From Fuerstiella sp. (GTDB lineage Bacteria > Planctomycetota > Planctomycetia > Planctomycetales > Planctomycetaceae): a stretch of DNA of 60,264 nucleotides. Location: assembly GCA_022843805.1 (NCBI GenBank), contig JALHMY010000056.1, forward strand, positions 1 through 60,264, read 5' to 3'. The position numbers and the translations under genes are program-made. Under the pieces are notes generated by a model. It was given only the letters and a program-made list of their open reading frames with translations. It was not told the DNA's origin and searched no databases. Below, piece after piece: positions 44,449 to 53,555 of the stretch. Numbering within the stretch: the stretch's first letter is position 1; each line of letters begins with the position of its first letter.

Positions 44449-44845
44449 GGCAGCAATGACATGATGAAAGAAGAACGGGTGACTGATGTCGAAGAAGCGA
44501 GAAACACGTTGATTGCCGAGAAGGCTTGAGCGGGTGTGACTGCAACTCTGGAAGAAGAATTTGGGCAGAAAAATTTCAGGGCAGAAAAATGAATCGCAGA
44601 CGGGGTTCCACAACACGATGAACGATCGATCGCAGCCTTGTGGAACCCTTTCAGGGTTCGGAGCAAACGAACATCACGAACCTGGGGTGCGCCGCTTCGC
44701 GTCGACCCCAGGCTTTGTTGTGAAACCCGTTCCGGGTTGAATCGCACTGTGTCTCACTCAAAAAATGCTTCACAGCATTGCCGTCGCGTGATGTTCATCG
44801 CAATCCAGCAACTCCAGGCCCAGCGTTGCCCGCATGGCATTTGCC
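44449..44845. repeat. ~396-bp direct repeat, right copy
   Basis: Direct copy of 41971-42365 in the same orientation, differing at scattered positions (e.g. an extra base near GGCTTGAGCGGGTGTGACTG). Together the copies bracket a 2.08-kb segment with one intact and one broken gene. No transposase, terminal inverted repeats or target duplication were seen. Confidence 0.95.
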
Positions 44846-44904
44846 ACTCGCACTTCATTTGTCGTTGAACGCAGGAAATTCGGATATCAAGTTCGTCGTT
44901 CGCT

Positions 44905-45987
44905 CTATCGTTTTACTGCCCGGGCATACTGAATGGGCAGGATTTCGGAAGCGTTTTCAACGCCCAGCTTTACCGCCGCATGATAAGGCCAATACGGGTC
45001 TCGCAGCATTTCTCGGGCGAGCATAACAAGATCAGCGTGCTCGTTCTTCACTGCGTCTTCAGCCTGCTGCGGATCAGTGATCATCCAGCCCGCAGCTGTC
45101 GGAATTTTTGCTTCTCGCCTGATACGGCTGGCCGCCGGAATCAGAAATCCGGGACCCCATGGAATTTTTGAGATATCGGGTGTGATGAATCCCTGACTCA
45201 CGTCCAGCAGATCAAGCCCGGAGGCCCGCAGTCGGCTGACGAGTTCAATCGACTCGTCCAGAGTAACGCCGCCGTCGACCCAGTCGGTGACAGAAAGACG
45301 GGCTGTCAGAGGCAATCGCTCGGGCCAGACGCTGCGGACCGCTGCAAACGTTTCCATGATAAAACGAATGCGATTGTCGAAACTGCCACCGTACTGATCG
45401 GTCCGCTGATTTGCCAGCGGCGAATAAAATTCATGAGCCAGATATCCATGAGCAAAATGCAGCTCCAGCCACTCGAACCCGGCCGCTAATGCTCGCTGCG
45501 CTCCCTTAACAAACGCCTGCTGAATGTGGGAGATGTCTTCCAGTGTCATAGCCTTTGGCACCTTTGGAAGCGTGCCGCCAAACGCAAGTGCTGACGGAGC
45601 GATCGTATCCCAGCCGCCATGATCCGAATCGATATGATTGTCACCTTCCCACGGCTTATTGGCACTGGCCTTTCGGCCGGCATGGGCCAGCTGGATTCCC
45701 GCCACAGCTCCGTGATGCTTCATAAATCGAACGATTCTGGCGAGCGGCTCGACATGCTCATCCAGGTAAATGCCACTGTCTGCAGGACTGATTCGGCCAT
45801 CCGGTGTGACGGCAGTGGCTTCGACAATCACAAGACCCGCGCCGCCGACCGCACGTGAGCCAAGATGCACGAAATGCCAGTCATTCAAAAATCCGTTGTC
45901 GGACGAATACTGACACATCGGTGAAACGGCAATTCGATTTCGCAGAACCGCATCCTTCAGCCGAAACTCCTGAAACAAAACTGCCAT
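44905..45987 (-). CDS. NADH:flavin oxidoreductase, Old Yellow Enzyme family (YqjM/NamA-like)
   Basis: The 360-residue FMN ene-reductase has the YqjM-branch pattern: RNRIAVSPMCQYSSDNGFLN (with the Cys that modulates FMN), WHFVHLGSRAVGGAGL, GIQLAHAGRKAS, ELHFAHGYLAHEFYSPLANQ and ARLSVTDWVDGG, ending with a phosphate-binding LVMLAREMLRDPYWP. Active-site His/His and Tyr positions are present. The ATG at 45987 has GGAG seven bases upstream. It reduces activated C=C bonds with NAD(P)H; the physiological substrate is unknown. It reads toward the right copy of the 396-bp repeat. Confidence 0.95.
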   Translation of the reverse strand: MAVLFQEFRLKDAVLRNRIAVSPMCQYSSDNGFLNDWHFVHLGSRAVGGAGLVIVEATAVTPDGRISPADSGIYLDEHVEPLARIVRFMKHHGAVAGIQLAHAGRKASANKPWEGDNHIDSDHGGWDTIAPSALAFGGTLPKVPKAMTLEDISHIQQAFVKGAQRALAAGFEWLELHFAHGYLAHEFYSPLANQRTDQYGGSFDNRIRFIMETFAAVRSVWPERLPLTARLSVTDWVDGGVTLDESIELVSRLRASGLDLLDVSQGFITPDISKIPWGPGFLIPAASRIRREAKIPTAAGWMITDPQQAEDAVKNEHADLVMLAREMLRDPYWPYHAAVKLGVENASEILPIQYARAVKR

Positions 45988-46055
45988 CAATCTGCTCCAA
46001 TCCGAAGGCTTCTGTCCTTCGGTTAATTTAGTCGAGCGAAAAAATTGTATTTAAC

Positions 46056-46173
46056 GGGAGGGCGAGGCTCCTGCCGAGCTTTTCTCGGCTCAGCAGGAGC
46101 TTCGCCCTCCCAACTTCGGCTCAGCAGGAGCTTCGCCCTCCCATATTCGGCTCAGCAGGAGCTTCGCCCTCCC
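46056..46173. repeat. GGGAGGGCGAGG... palindromic repeat cluster
   Basis: One unit in one orientation (GGGAGGGCGAGGCTCCTGCC) is followed by three tandem units in the opposite orientation (CGGCTCAGCAGGAGCTTCGC, about 35-bp spacing). The first and second form a large hairpin. A further unit occurs at 60198-60222. The cluster lies between two divergent genes. The sequence resembles a short repeat seen widely in planctomycete genomes. Confidence 0.9.
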
Positions 46174-46309
46174 AGCTGCCGCGATGATTGGTATGTTTTC
46201 AACTGCCGCTCGCCTTAAGACCTGATGTAACACCAGATGCGATGATAGAATGTGCCGGCAGTCGAGCCAAGTTGCCATATCGCCCGATTACGGAAGAAAC
46301 GCAGGAAGC

Positions 46310-47161
46310 ATGCTGATGGGTGCCGGTACTCTGTCGATGGAACACATTCACCTGATCAAGCAGGCGCTTCCCGTGATGCTGCTGGCCTTCTTCTGGTGCT
46401 GGGAAACCTGGAGACCGTTCTTCGGACAGTCGATGTTCTTTGGTCAGCCGTACAGCAGGTCGAAACATGGCGTTCGAAATGTTGCCATTGCTGTTTTCAA
46501 CAGTCTGAGCCTGTCGCTGGTCTTCGGCTCGCTCACGGCAGCAATCTCCGGATGGACGGCAGAAAAGCAGGTCGGCCTGCTATATGTGCTCCCAGTGCCC
46601 GATCTTCTGAAGCCTGTAGTGGCCTTCATTCTGCTGGACGCATGGATGTACATCTGGCATCGAGCCAATCACATGGTCCCGCTGCTTTGGCGATTTCATC
46701 GCATGCACCACAGTGATCGGACAATGGATATCACGACAGCAACCCGGTTTCACTTTGGCGAACAGACCATTTCGGCCGGATTACGGTGTGCCCTCATCCC
46801 TCTGCTTGGGATTCAAATCTGGCACCTGGTGATCTACGACGCAATGGTGCTCTGCGTCATCACGTTTCACCACTCGGATATCTCAGTGGGTCGATGGGAT
46901 CGCTGGCTGCGGCTGGCAATCGTTACTCCCGACATGCACAAGGTCCACCATTCAGACCTGCACCATGAAACAAACTCCAACTACTCGACCATTCTCTCTT
47001 TCTGGGACCGAATCGCGGCAACATTCCGCATCCGGTCCGATCCGCAAAATATTGTCTTTGGCCTGAGGGAGTATGGCGATCCGGCATGGCAGTCATGGAC
47101 CGGCATGTGGAAAACTCCATTTGTCGATCCGGAGGCAGCTGATGAGGTTCGAGACAGCTGA
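46310..47161 (+). CDS. Sterol desaturase / fatty acid hydroxylase family protein
   Basis: The 283-residue integral membrane di-iron enzyme has the His clusters HRANH, HRMHH and HKVHHSDLHH plus an additional TFHHSD, set between four or so hydrophobic segments. The best start is the ATG at 46310 (AGGA five bases upstream); earlier GTG-initiated frames run into the repeat region. Family members hydroxylate or desaturate sterols, carotenoids or alkylglycerols; some planctomycetes make sterols or hopanoids. The particular substrate cannot be told. An isolated copy of the hairpin element follows it. Confidence 0.92.
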   Translation: MLMGAGTLSMEHIHLIKQALPVMLLAFFWCWETWRPFFGQSMFFGQPYSRSKHGVRNVAIAVFNSLSLSLVFGSLTAAISGWTAEKQVGLLYVLPVPDLLKPVVAFILLDAWMYIWHRANHMVPLLWRFHRMHHSDRTMDITTATRFHFGEQTISAGLRCALIPLLGIQIWHLVIYDAMVLCVITFHHSDISVGRWDRWLRLAIVTPDMHKVHHSDLHHETNSNYSTILSFWDRIAATFRIRSDPQNIVFGLREYGDPAWQSWTGMWKTPFVDPEAADEVRDS

Positions 47162-47220
47162 TGAGCACCATTGAGGTCAGCAGACTCGCGTTTTTCAGCG
47201 GCTGAGGTACTCATGACTGG

Positions 47221-47293
47221 TCGCCTTTCGCTCCGCGAAAGAGCATCCTTTTGCGGAGCAAAAGGCGACACTTATTGTCTGACAGCGCCTTAC
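47221..47293. repeat. ~100-bp hairpin element, copy B (5'-truncated)
   Basis: It shares TCGCCTTTCGCTCCGCGAAA through GACAGCGCCTTA with copies A (12020) and C (57048) but lacks their ~30-base left end with GGACCTGGAAAACAATAAG. It sits between two convergent genes, where the hairpin could end transcription from both sides. Confidence 0.9.
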
Positions 47294-47330
47294 GGCTGCG
47301 GTGCTTTTGGCTGCAAACAGTCGACAACCT

Positions 47331-47762
47331 TCACTGAATGGCAAGGCGGTTCAGCAGTGCGTCGATCTCCCGATCGAGGTGAGGAATGGCTTCATCGGGA
47401 CCGCAGCAGTCCAGATCGTGAACATGCCAGAACTCAACCTGATCCAGCCATCGAGGATGGTTCTGCTGCATCAGCGGCCGATGTTCGGCTTCCTTTACGG
47501 CAATGACAAGGTGATTGGCTTCAAAGTCCGAGTCTGTCACCTCCAGCGGAAAACGCAATTGATTTTCATAGGCGATTTTCCGAACCTGCAGTGCATCCAT
47601 TGTATAGCGGGACATTGGGCCGGGATTGCGAGCATCGGGCGCTAATCCGCGAGAAACCGCCCGCCAGTTGAGTCCCAGCTCTTCCGCCCTGGCGTTAAAG
47701 ACGATCTCCGCGTAACGGCTGCGATAATAATTTCCCGTACACAGAAAGAGCACTGTCTTCAT
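47331..47762 (-). CDS. Low-molecular-weight phosphotyrosine phosphatase family protein
   Basis: The 143-residue protein starts with the P-loop VLFLCTGNYYRSR, which gives the C-x5-R catalytic motif (C8 to R14), followed by an alpha/beta fold of the usual size. The general-acid Asp is expected in the loop near DLDCCGPDEAI, but the canonical DPY is altered, so activity on phosphotyrosine is uncertain; arsenate reductase-like or other activities are possible. Its start codon directly follows a leader holding a 21-bp inverted repeat (47787-47842). Confidence 0.9.
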   Translation of the reverse strand: MKTVLFLCTGNYYRSRYAEIVFNARAEELGLNWRAVSRGLAPDARNPGPMSRYTMDALQVRKIAYENQLRFPLEVTDSDFEANHLVIAVKEAEHRPLMQQNHPRWLDQVEFWHVHDLDCCGPDEAIPHLDREIDALLNRLAIQ

Positions 47763-47786
47763 GAGGTTCCCTTGCCATCTGTGAAA

Positions 47787-47842
47787 ATCTGTGTGATCTG
47801 TGGGTCAATGCGTTCCGGGTTTTGACCACAGATCACACAGAT
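47787..47842. repeat. CACAGAT-type inverted repeat
   Basis: ATCTGTGTGATCTGTGGGTC pairs with GACCACAGATCACACAGAT over about 21 bp, with one bulged G and a 13-base loop. Related (A)CCACAGATNACACAGAT strings occur at 49534-49560 and, in degenerate form, at 41375-41397. The repeat sits in the leader of the phosphatase gene. It may be a mobile palindrome or a regulatory hairpin. Confidence 0.85.
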
Positions 47843-48041
47843 CGACGTGGTGGGCAAGTTTGAAAAGATTGCTTTCGTGTGACAAGAGCCCGAAGTTATC
47901 TTTGAACCGGTTCTGATTGTGTCACCTTCATGGAAACACGTCGATTGATCGGATATTCTGATTTGCTTAGGACACGTTTGTTCAGAGTGGCCTCGGTCAT
48001 GTTTCACAACACACCGCCGTTCCATCAGGAAGACTTAATCA

Positions 48042-49388
48042 ATGCGATTCTCCGCATCTCTGTTTATTGTCGCTGCCTTTGCCATATTGTCTGGCGACTT
48101 TATCGCAGCTCAGCAGGGAACGTATCAGATCACGATTCCCGCCGATCCGCCATATTATCGGGTTCGCTATGAAGGGTCTGAGAAAGTCGGCGAACTCGTC
48201 TATCCCGTCAGCTATACGCTCTGGGTTCCGCCGGGTTTGAAAACACTGCGGGGACTCGTCGTTCATCAGCATGGCTGCGGAGAGGGTTCCTGCAAATCCG
48301 GTCAGACAGGTGCATTCGACCTGCACTGGCAGGCTCTTGCCAAAAAACACGATTGTGCTCTGATGTCGCCGGTGTATGAACAGCCCGAGCAGGCAAATTG
48401 TCAGCTGTGGTGTGATCCCCGAAATGGCTCGGACGCGGTGTTTCAGAAATCACTGATGGACCTGGGAAAAATGTCGGGCCATCCTGAGCTGTCTGTTGTG
48501 CCGTGGGCGCTGTGGGGGCACAGCGGTGGCGGTCACTGGGCCGGCGGTATGGTATTGCTTCATCCTGAACGAGTCGTCGCGGCCTGGCTGCGTTCCGGTG
48601 TCCCGCCACTCAAAGCAGTGGAAGGCCGGCCCGCGCCTTATACGATCTCTGACGCGGCCTGTCAGGTACCCATCATGTGCAATCCCGGCACAAAAGAAGG
48701 TGTCACCGTTAAGGATGGAAGATTCTCCGGCGTCTGGCCGGGAATAGAAGTTTTCTATGTGACGATGCGAGCAAAAGGATCGCTCATCGGAGTTGCCGTG
48801 GATCCTCTGAGTGCTCATGAGTGCGGCAATCAGCGATATCTCGCGATTCCATGGCTCGATGCCTGCCTGTCAGCTCGTTTGTCAGCCGACGGTGGCGATT
48901 CGCTGAAACCGATGTCGGAAGAGCAGGCATATCTGGCACCACTGCATACCGTGGAAACAGACATCGTCGCCCCGGTGCCTGCTTCAAAGTTCAGCGGAGA
49001 CATGAATCGATCCGTCTGGCTTCCCAATGAGGCGATCGCGGCTGCATGGCTGCAGTACGAAAAGGACTCGGCCGTCAGCGATACGACCCCACCGCCAGCT
49101 CCCAGGAACATCCAGGTGAATGGCAATCAGCTGACATGGGAGGCCGATGCTGATCTCGAAAGCGGACTTGCCAAATTCGTTATCGAACGTGACGGTCAGA
49201 TGCTGGCCAGCGTTCCGGAAGAGGGAAAGAATCCCTATGGTCGTCCGATTTTTCAGAACCTTCAGTACAGCGATACTCCCACGCAGCCCCTGGTCAGAAT
49301 GGAGTACACCGATGCGAGTGCTGAAGCGGGTAAAACCTATCAGTACAGAGTGATTGCAGTAAACACGGTCGGGTTGAGATCGCCGTAA
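48042..49388 (+). CDS. Secreted alpha/beta hydrolase with fibronectin-III-like tail
   Basis: The 448-residue protein has a signal peptide (to about residue 23), an alpha/beta-hydrolase domain with an oxyanion region [12 protein letters not shown] and nucleophile motif WGHSGGGHW, and extra Cys residues that may form disulfides ([10 protein letters not shown]). The last ~90 residues are a FnIII-like module ([20 protein letters not shown], then [15 protein letters not shown]). It resembles planctomycete hydrolases of the polyhydroxybutyrate-depolymerase/esterase type. The substrate is unknown. The FnIII-like tail suggests binding to polymer or surface. Confidence 0.85.
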   Translation: MRFSASLFIVAAFAILSGDFIAAQQGTYQITIPADPPYYRVRYEGSEKVGELVYPVSYTLWVPPGLKTLRGLVVHQHGCGEGSCKSGQTGAFDLHWQALAKKHDCALMSPVYEQPEQANCQLWCDPRNGSDAVFQKSLMDLGKMSGHPELSVVPWALWGHSGGGHWAGGMVLLHPERVVAAWLRSGVPPLKAVEGRPAPYTISDAACQVPIMCNPGTKEGVTVKDGRFSGVWPGIEVFYVTMRAKGSLIGVAVDPLSAHECGNQRYLAIPWLDACLSARLSADGGDSLKPMSEEQAYLAPLHTVETDIVAPVPASKFSGDMNRSVWLPNEAIAAAWLQYEKDSAVSDTTPPPAPRNIQVNGNQLTWEADADLESGLAKFVIERDGQMLASVPEEGKNPYGRPIFQNLQYSDTPTQPLVRMEYTDASAEAGKTYQYRVIAVNTVGLRSP

Positions 49389-49810
49389 GTTCTACGGTTG
49401 TTGAAAACTCAGAGTGCAATCCTGGGGCGTCTTCGTATCTCGCTGTGAGGGTTCCACAGCGAATGGTGTGGTTGCTTGCAAACCGACCGAGCGACGGTGC
49501 AATTCATCCGCGTCATCCGTGGTTTAATTTTAACCACAGATAACACAGATAACACAGATGAATCGCAGGGATTTCTTGTGTATGACGCTGGCGCACGTCA
49601 ATTGGTGCTGAGCCGTGGTTACCCACTTCCGGAAGAAGAGTTGGGCAGAAAAATTTCATGGCAGAAAAATGAATGGCAGAGCAGTATTGCACATTCGACC
49701 CATGCGATTGCGGCGCAACTGGCCAGCCGTTTCCATAGCCATAGCCGGGGCCAGCGGCTCTGGAAATTGGCTCCGTTGCATCGCGTGGTTCGTCAGGTTT
49801 CGGTCGTTGG
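49389..49810. repeat. Intergenic island of dispersed-repeat fragments
   Basis: This stretch strings together pieces of several repeat families. They are an ACCACAGATAACACAGATAA string (49534-49560), a partial copy of the 396-bp repeat's GGCAGAAAAATTTC module (49626-49681), a CCATAGCCATAGCCGGGGCC segment and a short GCATCGCGTGGTTCGTC string. A long plus-strand frame crosses it (49476-50366), but it is built from repeats and has no gene-like features. Confidence 0.7.
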
Positions 49811-50006
49811 TTCGTACTCGTACTCAGCATCGCGGTACTCGTACTCGTACTCGCTCCCCGGACACCCCGGCCGATCGTTGAATCAGGCGAGTCGGCATCG
49901 ACACAATTCGTTTCAGATCTGTTTTGCCTCGGATATTCGAATCGTTGTCAATCGAAATTCGATCAACGTCGAGTCGTTCGTGGTCGAAAATCGGTTCTCT
50001 CATCAC
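49811..50006 (-). pseudogene. Internally deleted four-helix-bundle gene remnant (23S rRNA intervening-sequence type)
   Basis: From the ATG near 50003 the frame reads MREPIFDHERLDVDRISI, the conserved start of planctomycete four-helix-bundle proteins. It then jumps directly to LKRIVSMPTRLIQRSAGVSG, the conserved C-terminal helix of the same family. About 80-90 residues between (the usual middle helices) are missing. After a frame change the tail reads EYEYEYRDAEYEYE (49811-49852), the acidic-tyrosine tail typical of this group. A second, inverted copy of the tail lies at 50014-50052. The identification is from remembered family sequences. Confidence 0.7.
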
Positions 50007-50013
50007 CGTCCTT

Positions 50014-50052
50014 TCGAGTACGAGTACCGTGATACTGAGTACGAGTACGACT
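50014..50052 (+). repeat. Inverted copy of the (EY)n tail sequence
   Basis: GAGTACGAGTACCGTGATAC and what follows mirror 49811-49852 on the opposite strand, giving a pair of ~36-bp arms around the deleted four-helix-bundle gene. Read on the plus strand it encodes EYEYRDTEYEYD. The pair could form a large cruciform. Confidence 0.8.
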
Positions 50053-50102
50053 GCCCGGACGAACGATCATTCAGGGAGTGGGCCAGGCGAGTTTTCAAAC
50101 CT

Positions 50103-50225
50103 TCGTTCCCCCGGCGTGAAGCCGGGCGGGGACGGCTTTTTGTGTGGCGATTCTTTTTAGTTTCCAAACCTGCGCTCAACCGGCATAAAGCCGGATTGGG
50201 GCGAACGCAGGCTGGTCGTAAACGG
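50103..50225. repeat. Two GC-rich hairpins downstream of the pirin gene
   Basis: The first hairpin is CCCCCGGCGTGAAGCCGGGC with outer bases. The second has an outer CCTGCG/CGCAGG stem around CCGGCATAAAGCCGG. They lie immediately after the minus-strand pirin gene's stop codon (50231), so they could act as its terminator. The sequence type resembles other planctomycete dispersed hairpins. Confidence 0.7.
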
Positions 50226-50230
50226 CATCT

Positions 50231-50929
50231 TCAGCTAAGGTCAAACAACATGATTTCCGCATCGCTGACGGCTCGGATTGTCAGCAAGGTTTCCTCAGAG
50301 AAGGCAGCACCATCGCTGGTATCGAGTTCTGCGTCATTAACGATGACGCTTCCCCGCAGAACCTGAAGCCATGCATGTCGACTGGCGGGCAGTTCGTGAC
50401 GAATCTCATGCCCGGCCTGCAGGTTGCTGAGGTAAATGCGGGCATCCGTGTGAATTGTCAGACCGCCCTCTGCGCCGCTGGATGAAGCAACCAGCCGCAG
50501 ACGATTTTCCCGCTCTGAAACAGGAAACGCCTTCTGTTCATAACTGGGTGTGATTCCTTTCCGTTCCGGGAACAGCCAGATCTGATACAGATGGACGGGC
50601 TCCGACGGTGATGGGTTGAATTCGCTGTGAGTAATACCGGTTCCGGCCGACATCCGCTGAAATTCACCGGGTCGCAGGACTTCGCCATTGCCCATGGAAT
50701 CCTTGTGTTCCAGTGCGCCCGACAGCACATATGTCACGATTTCCATGTCGTTGTGAGGATGAGTGCCAAAACCCTGCCCGGGTGCGACTCGATCTTCGTT
50801 CATGACACGCAGCGAACGAAATCGCATATGGTTGCGATCCTGATACGAGGCAAACGAAAATGTGTGCCATGTATCCAGCCAGCCGTGACTGGCATGACCT
50901 CGCTCATGAGCTTTGCGAATGGTGAGCAT
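50231..50929 (-). CDS. Pirin-family protein (quercetin 2,3-dioxygenase-like bicupin)
   Basis: The 232-residue bicupin has the pirin/YhhW signature: HGWLDTWHTFSFASY at the start, metal-binding GFGTHPHNDMEIVTYVLSG, and AGTGITHSEFN with the remaining His and Glu ligands, then a C-terminal cupin (GSVIVNDAEL). Family members bind one metal and some oxidise quercetin; others act as regulators or redox sensors. All four metal ligands appear present. Confidence 0.95.
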   Translation of the reverse strand: MLTIRKAHERGHASHGWLDTWHTFSFASYQDRNHMRFRSLRVMNEDRVAPGQGFGTHPHNDMEIVTYVLSGALEHKDSMGNGEVLRPGEFQRMSAGTGITHSEFNPSPSEPVHLYQIWLFPERKGITPSYEQKAFPVSERENRLRLVASSSGAEGGLTIHTDARIYLSNLQAGHEIRHELPASRHAWLQVLRGSVIVNDAELDTSDGAAFSEETLLTIRAVSDAEIMLFDLS

Positions 50930-51008
50930 AATGGGTTGCCCTGTCAGAAAATTTGAACAAGAACTCGTGCTGCAGCGCCTTCAAGGAAAACACGTAATTG
51001 TTTACATG

Positions 51009-51563
51009 TTAGAACTCGCTGGCGCGGCGCAATTCGCCGAGCCACTGTGTCAGTTCTTTCAGATCCGCTGCGTTCATGCTGGAGACGAGTTCCTGCCGAT
51101 GAATATCGTGGACGGCCAGAATATGATTCTCGTGAAACACGATTCTATCGTTCTGGCTAACTCCGTGCAGTCGGGTTTCCACCAGACGATTGTCCACAAC
51201 CCCAAGAAAAAGATGCTGACTCCGCTCCGTAATCCGCACCCAGAAATCTTCACCCCAGCCCCGCGAAGGCACCTGCGGTGCAGGAAGCGGCACAAGTGAC
51301 GCAGGGTGACTGTGCTTCAAAATGGGTTTTGTGAGTTCACCATTGCAGGACGGGCAGCTGCACTTCTCTGTATTCTCGTGCGCCGAAAATCGAGGTGAAT
51401 CGATTCGAAGTTCCACAAACTGACCGGCTCGCAGTTGTCGCTTAATCACATCGGGTGGAATCTGGAACCGAGCACCATTTTCAGCGTGCATGGCAACACC
51501 GTCAACGAGCTGATACTCGTTGGAGAATCTTTGTTCATCGTAAGATTGCTGGAGCGGATTCAT
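51009..51563 (-). CDS. Conserved hypothetical protein with CxxC motif
   Basis: The 184-residue soluble protein has a central Cys cluster (KCSCPSCNGEL), possibly one half of a zinc site, and beta-rich flanks (RFQIPPDVIKRQLRAGQFVE, then GEDFWVRITERSQHLFLGVV). I do not recognise the family. Its ATG overlaps the stop of the upstream alpha/beta hydrolase gene by one base (TAATG), so the two are co-translated. Confidence 0.75.
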   Translation of the reverse strand: MNPLQQSYDEQRFSNEYQLVDGVAMHAENGARFQIPPDVIKRQLRAGQFVELRIDSPRFSAHENTEKCSCPSCNGELTKPILKHSHPASLVPLPAPQVPSRGWGEDFWVRITERSQHLFLGVVDNRLVETRLHGVSQNDRIVFHENHILAVHDIHRQELVSSMNAADLKELTQWLGELRRASEF

Positions 51564-52411
51564 TATTCTTCGGCTTTCGCCCGGGCGATCACGAAATCGA
51601 CCAGTTCCTGACAGCGGAAAAAGCCTTCCCAGAAATTGTGTCCCTGACCTTTGGCAACAATCAGCTTCACGGAATCTTCCGCTCCTGCTGCTTTGTAGGT
51701 CTCCACGAATGCTGCTGAGTTTTGTTTCAGAGGTACGACAACATCTTCATCCCCATGAATGATCAGCGCTGGCAGTCTGGCCTCGGCAAGAACCGTCATT
51801 CGGGCAATCGGATTCAGCAGACTGTTTTGTTTTTCCAGTTCTTCCGGAGATATTTCGTACGCGGGTGCCGCGTTCTTCAGCCCCGGATAAGTGCGGAAGT
51901 CAAAGACCGGATAGATGCCCGCCAGACCGGCAAAACGCTGTGGATGATCGCACGCCCAGGACGTGACCCACAACCCGCCTCGGCTTCGTCCCAGCAGACA
52001 GGGCTTTTTCGAAAGTCCCTTGTGTTCGGTCACGTGCTCGTAAAACTCATCAAACAACTTGCGAGACGCCGGACTGCCGTAGCCTTCACCCACATCGATT
52101 CCCGCCACGGCAACACCCGCTGCCAGAAATTGCTGATGCATCCACTTCTCATGCTCATCAGGATAAGCCGCCAGGGTTGGCGCATAGAAGACCCAGGGCT
52201 GCGGCACTTTTCTCAGCGAAGCCTCAGGCCACAGGATGAACGCAGGCCGGTTCTTCACCAGAAACGCTTCACCCGGCAGGATCAGCGACTTAATCTCGTC
52301 TGACGACTGCGGATTTGGATGCGGCTGCGGGTCAGCAGCAGTCCCGCGTGGAATCAGCAGGACATGGGAAACTGTCAGAAGACACAGCACCACCGTCAGG
52401 GACCGTCTCAT
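51563..52411 (-). CDS. Secreted alpha/beta hydrolase
   Basis: The 282-residue enzyme has a signal peptide (MRRSLTVVLCLLTVSHVLL up to ~25), a nucleophile elbow GRSRGG, the acid in IIHGDEDVVVPL and the catalytic His in KGQGHNFWEG. The triad is complete. It resembles planctomycete periplasmic esterases/peptidases of the prolyl-oligopeptidase-like type. It is coupled to the downstream CxxC protein and lies 33 bases after the rhomboid gene on the same strand, so a three-gene unit is likely. Confidence 0.88.
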   Translation of the reverse strand: MRRSLTVVLCLLTVSHVLLIPRGTAADPQPHPNPQSSDEIKSLILPGEAFLVKNRPAFILWPEASLRKVPQPWVFYAPTLAAYPDEHEKWMHQQFLAAGVAVAGIDVGEGYGSPASRKLFDEFYEHVTEHKGLSKKPCLLGRSRGGLWVTSWACDHPQRFAGLAGIYPVFDFRTYPGLKNAAPAYEISPEELEKQNSLLNPIARMTVLAEARLPALIIHGDEDVVVPLKQNSAAFVETYKAAGAEDSVKLIVAKGQGHNFWEGFFRCQELVDFVIARAKAEE

Positions 52412-52444
52412 AACGTCGTCACTCTCTGCTGATAAGGATGATTC

Positions 52445-53422
52445 TCAGGACCTGCCCAGGATGTTTTTCCAGATTGCCTGGCGTGCTCCGATCAGAATGC
52501 CGACGACGAATCCGCCGAGATGAGCGCCGTTGGCGACACCTCCCACGGCACCACCGAGACACAGGGCCAGCCAGAGGAATGAATAGACCACCTGGTCAGG
52601 AGTCAACCCAAGCCCCAGATGAGGCTGAGTGCGGCCCTTCATCCATGTGTAGCCGATCAGTCCAAATACAACGCCCGACATGCCACCAAAATTTGGGCCA
52701 TCCCAGTAATACTGCACAAGGTTGGATGTGATGGCAAGAATGAAGAATAATGCCAGAAATCGCCGAGTCCCTCGAACAAATTCGATCGACGAGCCGACAT
52801 AACGAAGCCACATCATGTTGAACAGGATGTGCAGAAAGCTGAAGTGCAGAAAAACGGGTGTCACCAGCCGCCAGACCTGCCCGGATTTCATTGTCTCCCA
52901 CAATGTTTCGCTGACAGGCACCGATATTGAGATGCCAGCGAATGTGATCACCATCGGTGGCTGCAGAAACAATGCATTTCGCAGCCACGATTCTTCGGCG
53001 TTACACGTCTGGGGAAGACCCAGCCATCCACCTCTTTCGCGTGCCTGCCAGTCTGTGCAAATAACGACAACAAGTACGCAGATGGCCGTGATGATTTGCG
53101 TGGCCGGATGGCTGTACCACCACGCTCCGCTCCATCGCTTCCGGATATCAATCTGACGTTTGCGGACGGCCTCCTTCTCTTTCTCCTTCGCCTGAGACAG
53201 TTTTCTGGCTGCTTCAACGGCCTGAGAATACTGTGGCAGATCGGGTGATTCCTGAAATTCCTTCAGAAGCTGCCGTCCACGCTCCCGGTCATCATCGTTC
53301 TGAACCCAGATGATCCACTGACCACCTTCCTCCTCGGCGGATGATGGGATCGACTGAAGCTGAAGATAGCTAACCAGACGATCAGCATGGTCTTCACTGG
53401 AAAGACTACCGATTTCTCTCAT
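52445..53422 (-). CDS. Rhomboid-family intramembrane serine protease
   Basis: The 325-residue protein has an N-terminal cytosolic domain (about 1-100) like that of GlpG (SYLQLQSIPSSAEEEGGQWI), then six or seven membrane helices. The catalytic pair is visible: Ser in GGMSGVVFGLIGY and His in NGAHLGGFVVG, plus the L1-loop/HILFN motif (FSFLHILFNMMWLRYVGS). It should cleave transmembrane substrates near the membrane surface. The substrates are unknown. Confidence 0.95.
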   Translation of the reverse strand: MREIGSLSSEDHADRLVSYLQLQSIPSSAEEEGGQWIIWVQNDDDRERGRQLLKEFQESPDLPQYSQAVEAARKLSQAKEKEKEAVRKRQIDIRKRWSGAWWYSHPATQIITAICVLVVVICTDWQARERGGWLGLPQTCNAEESWLRNALFLQPPMVITFAGISISVPVSETLWETMKSGQVWRLVTPVFLHFSFLHILFNMMWLRYVGSSIEFVRGTRRFLALFFILAITSNLVQYYWDGPNFGGMSGVVFGLIGYTWMKGRTQPHLGLGLTPDQVVYSFLWLALCLGGAVGGVANGAHLGGFVVGILIGARQAIWKNILGRS

Positions 53423-53555
53423 GAATCCGGGATCTGAGCAACAGGGAGTGGCGGTCAGGCAGCCAGGTCAGCTGACCCTTGTATTCTAAGCGCAACATGT
53501 ATTCTAAGCGAAACAGGTGCCCGGCTACATCTCCACTCCAGCGATTTCCCTGGAT

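Noticed and set aside
41971..44845. Composite transposon
   Set aside because: No transposase, no terminal inverted repeats and no target-site duplication were found; only direct repeats are evident.
49476..50366. 296-codon plus-strand frame through the repeat island
   Set aside because: It is a concatenation of dispersed repeats, runs antisense to the four-helix remnant and overlaps the 3' end of the pirin gene.
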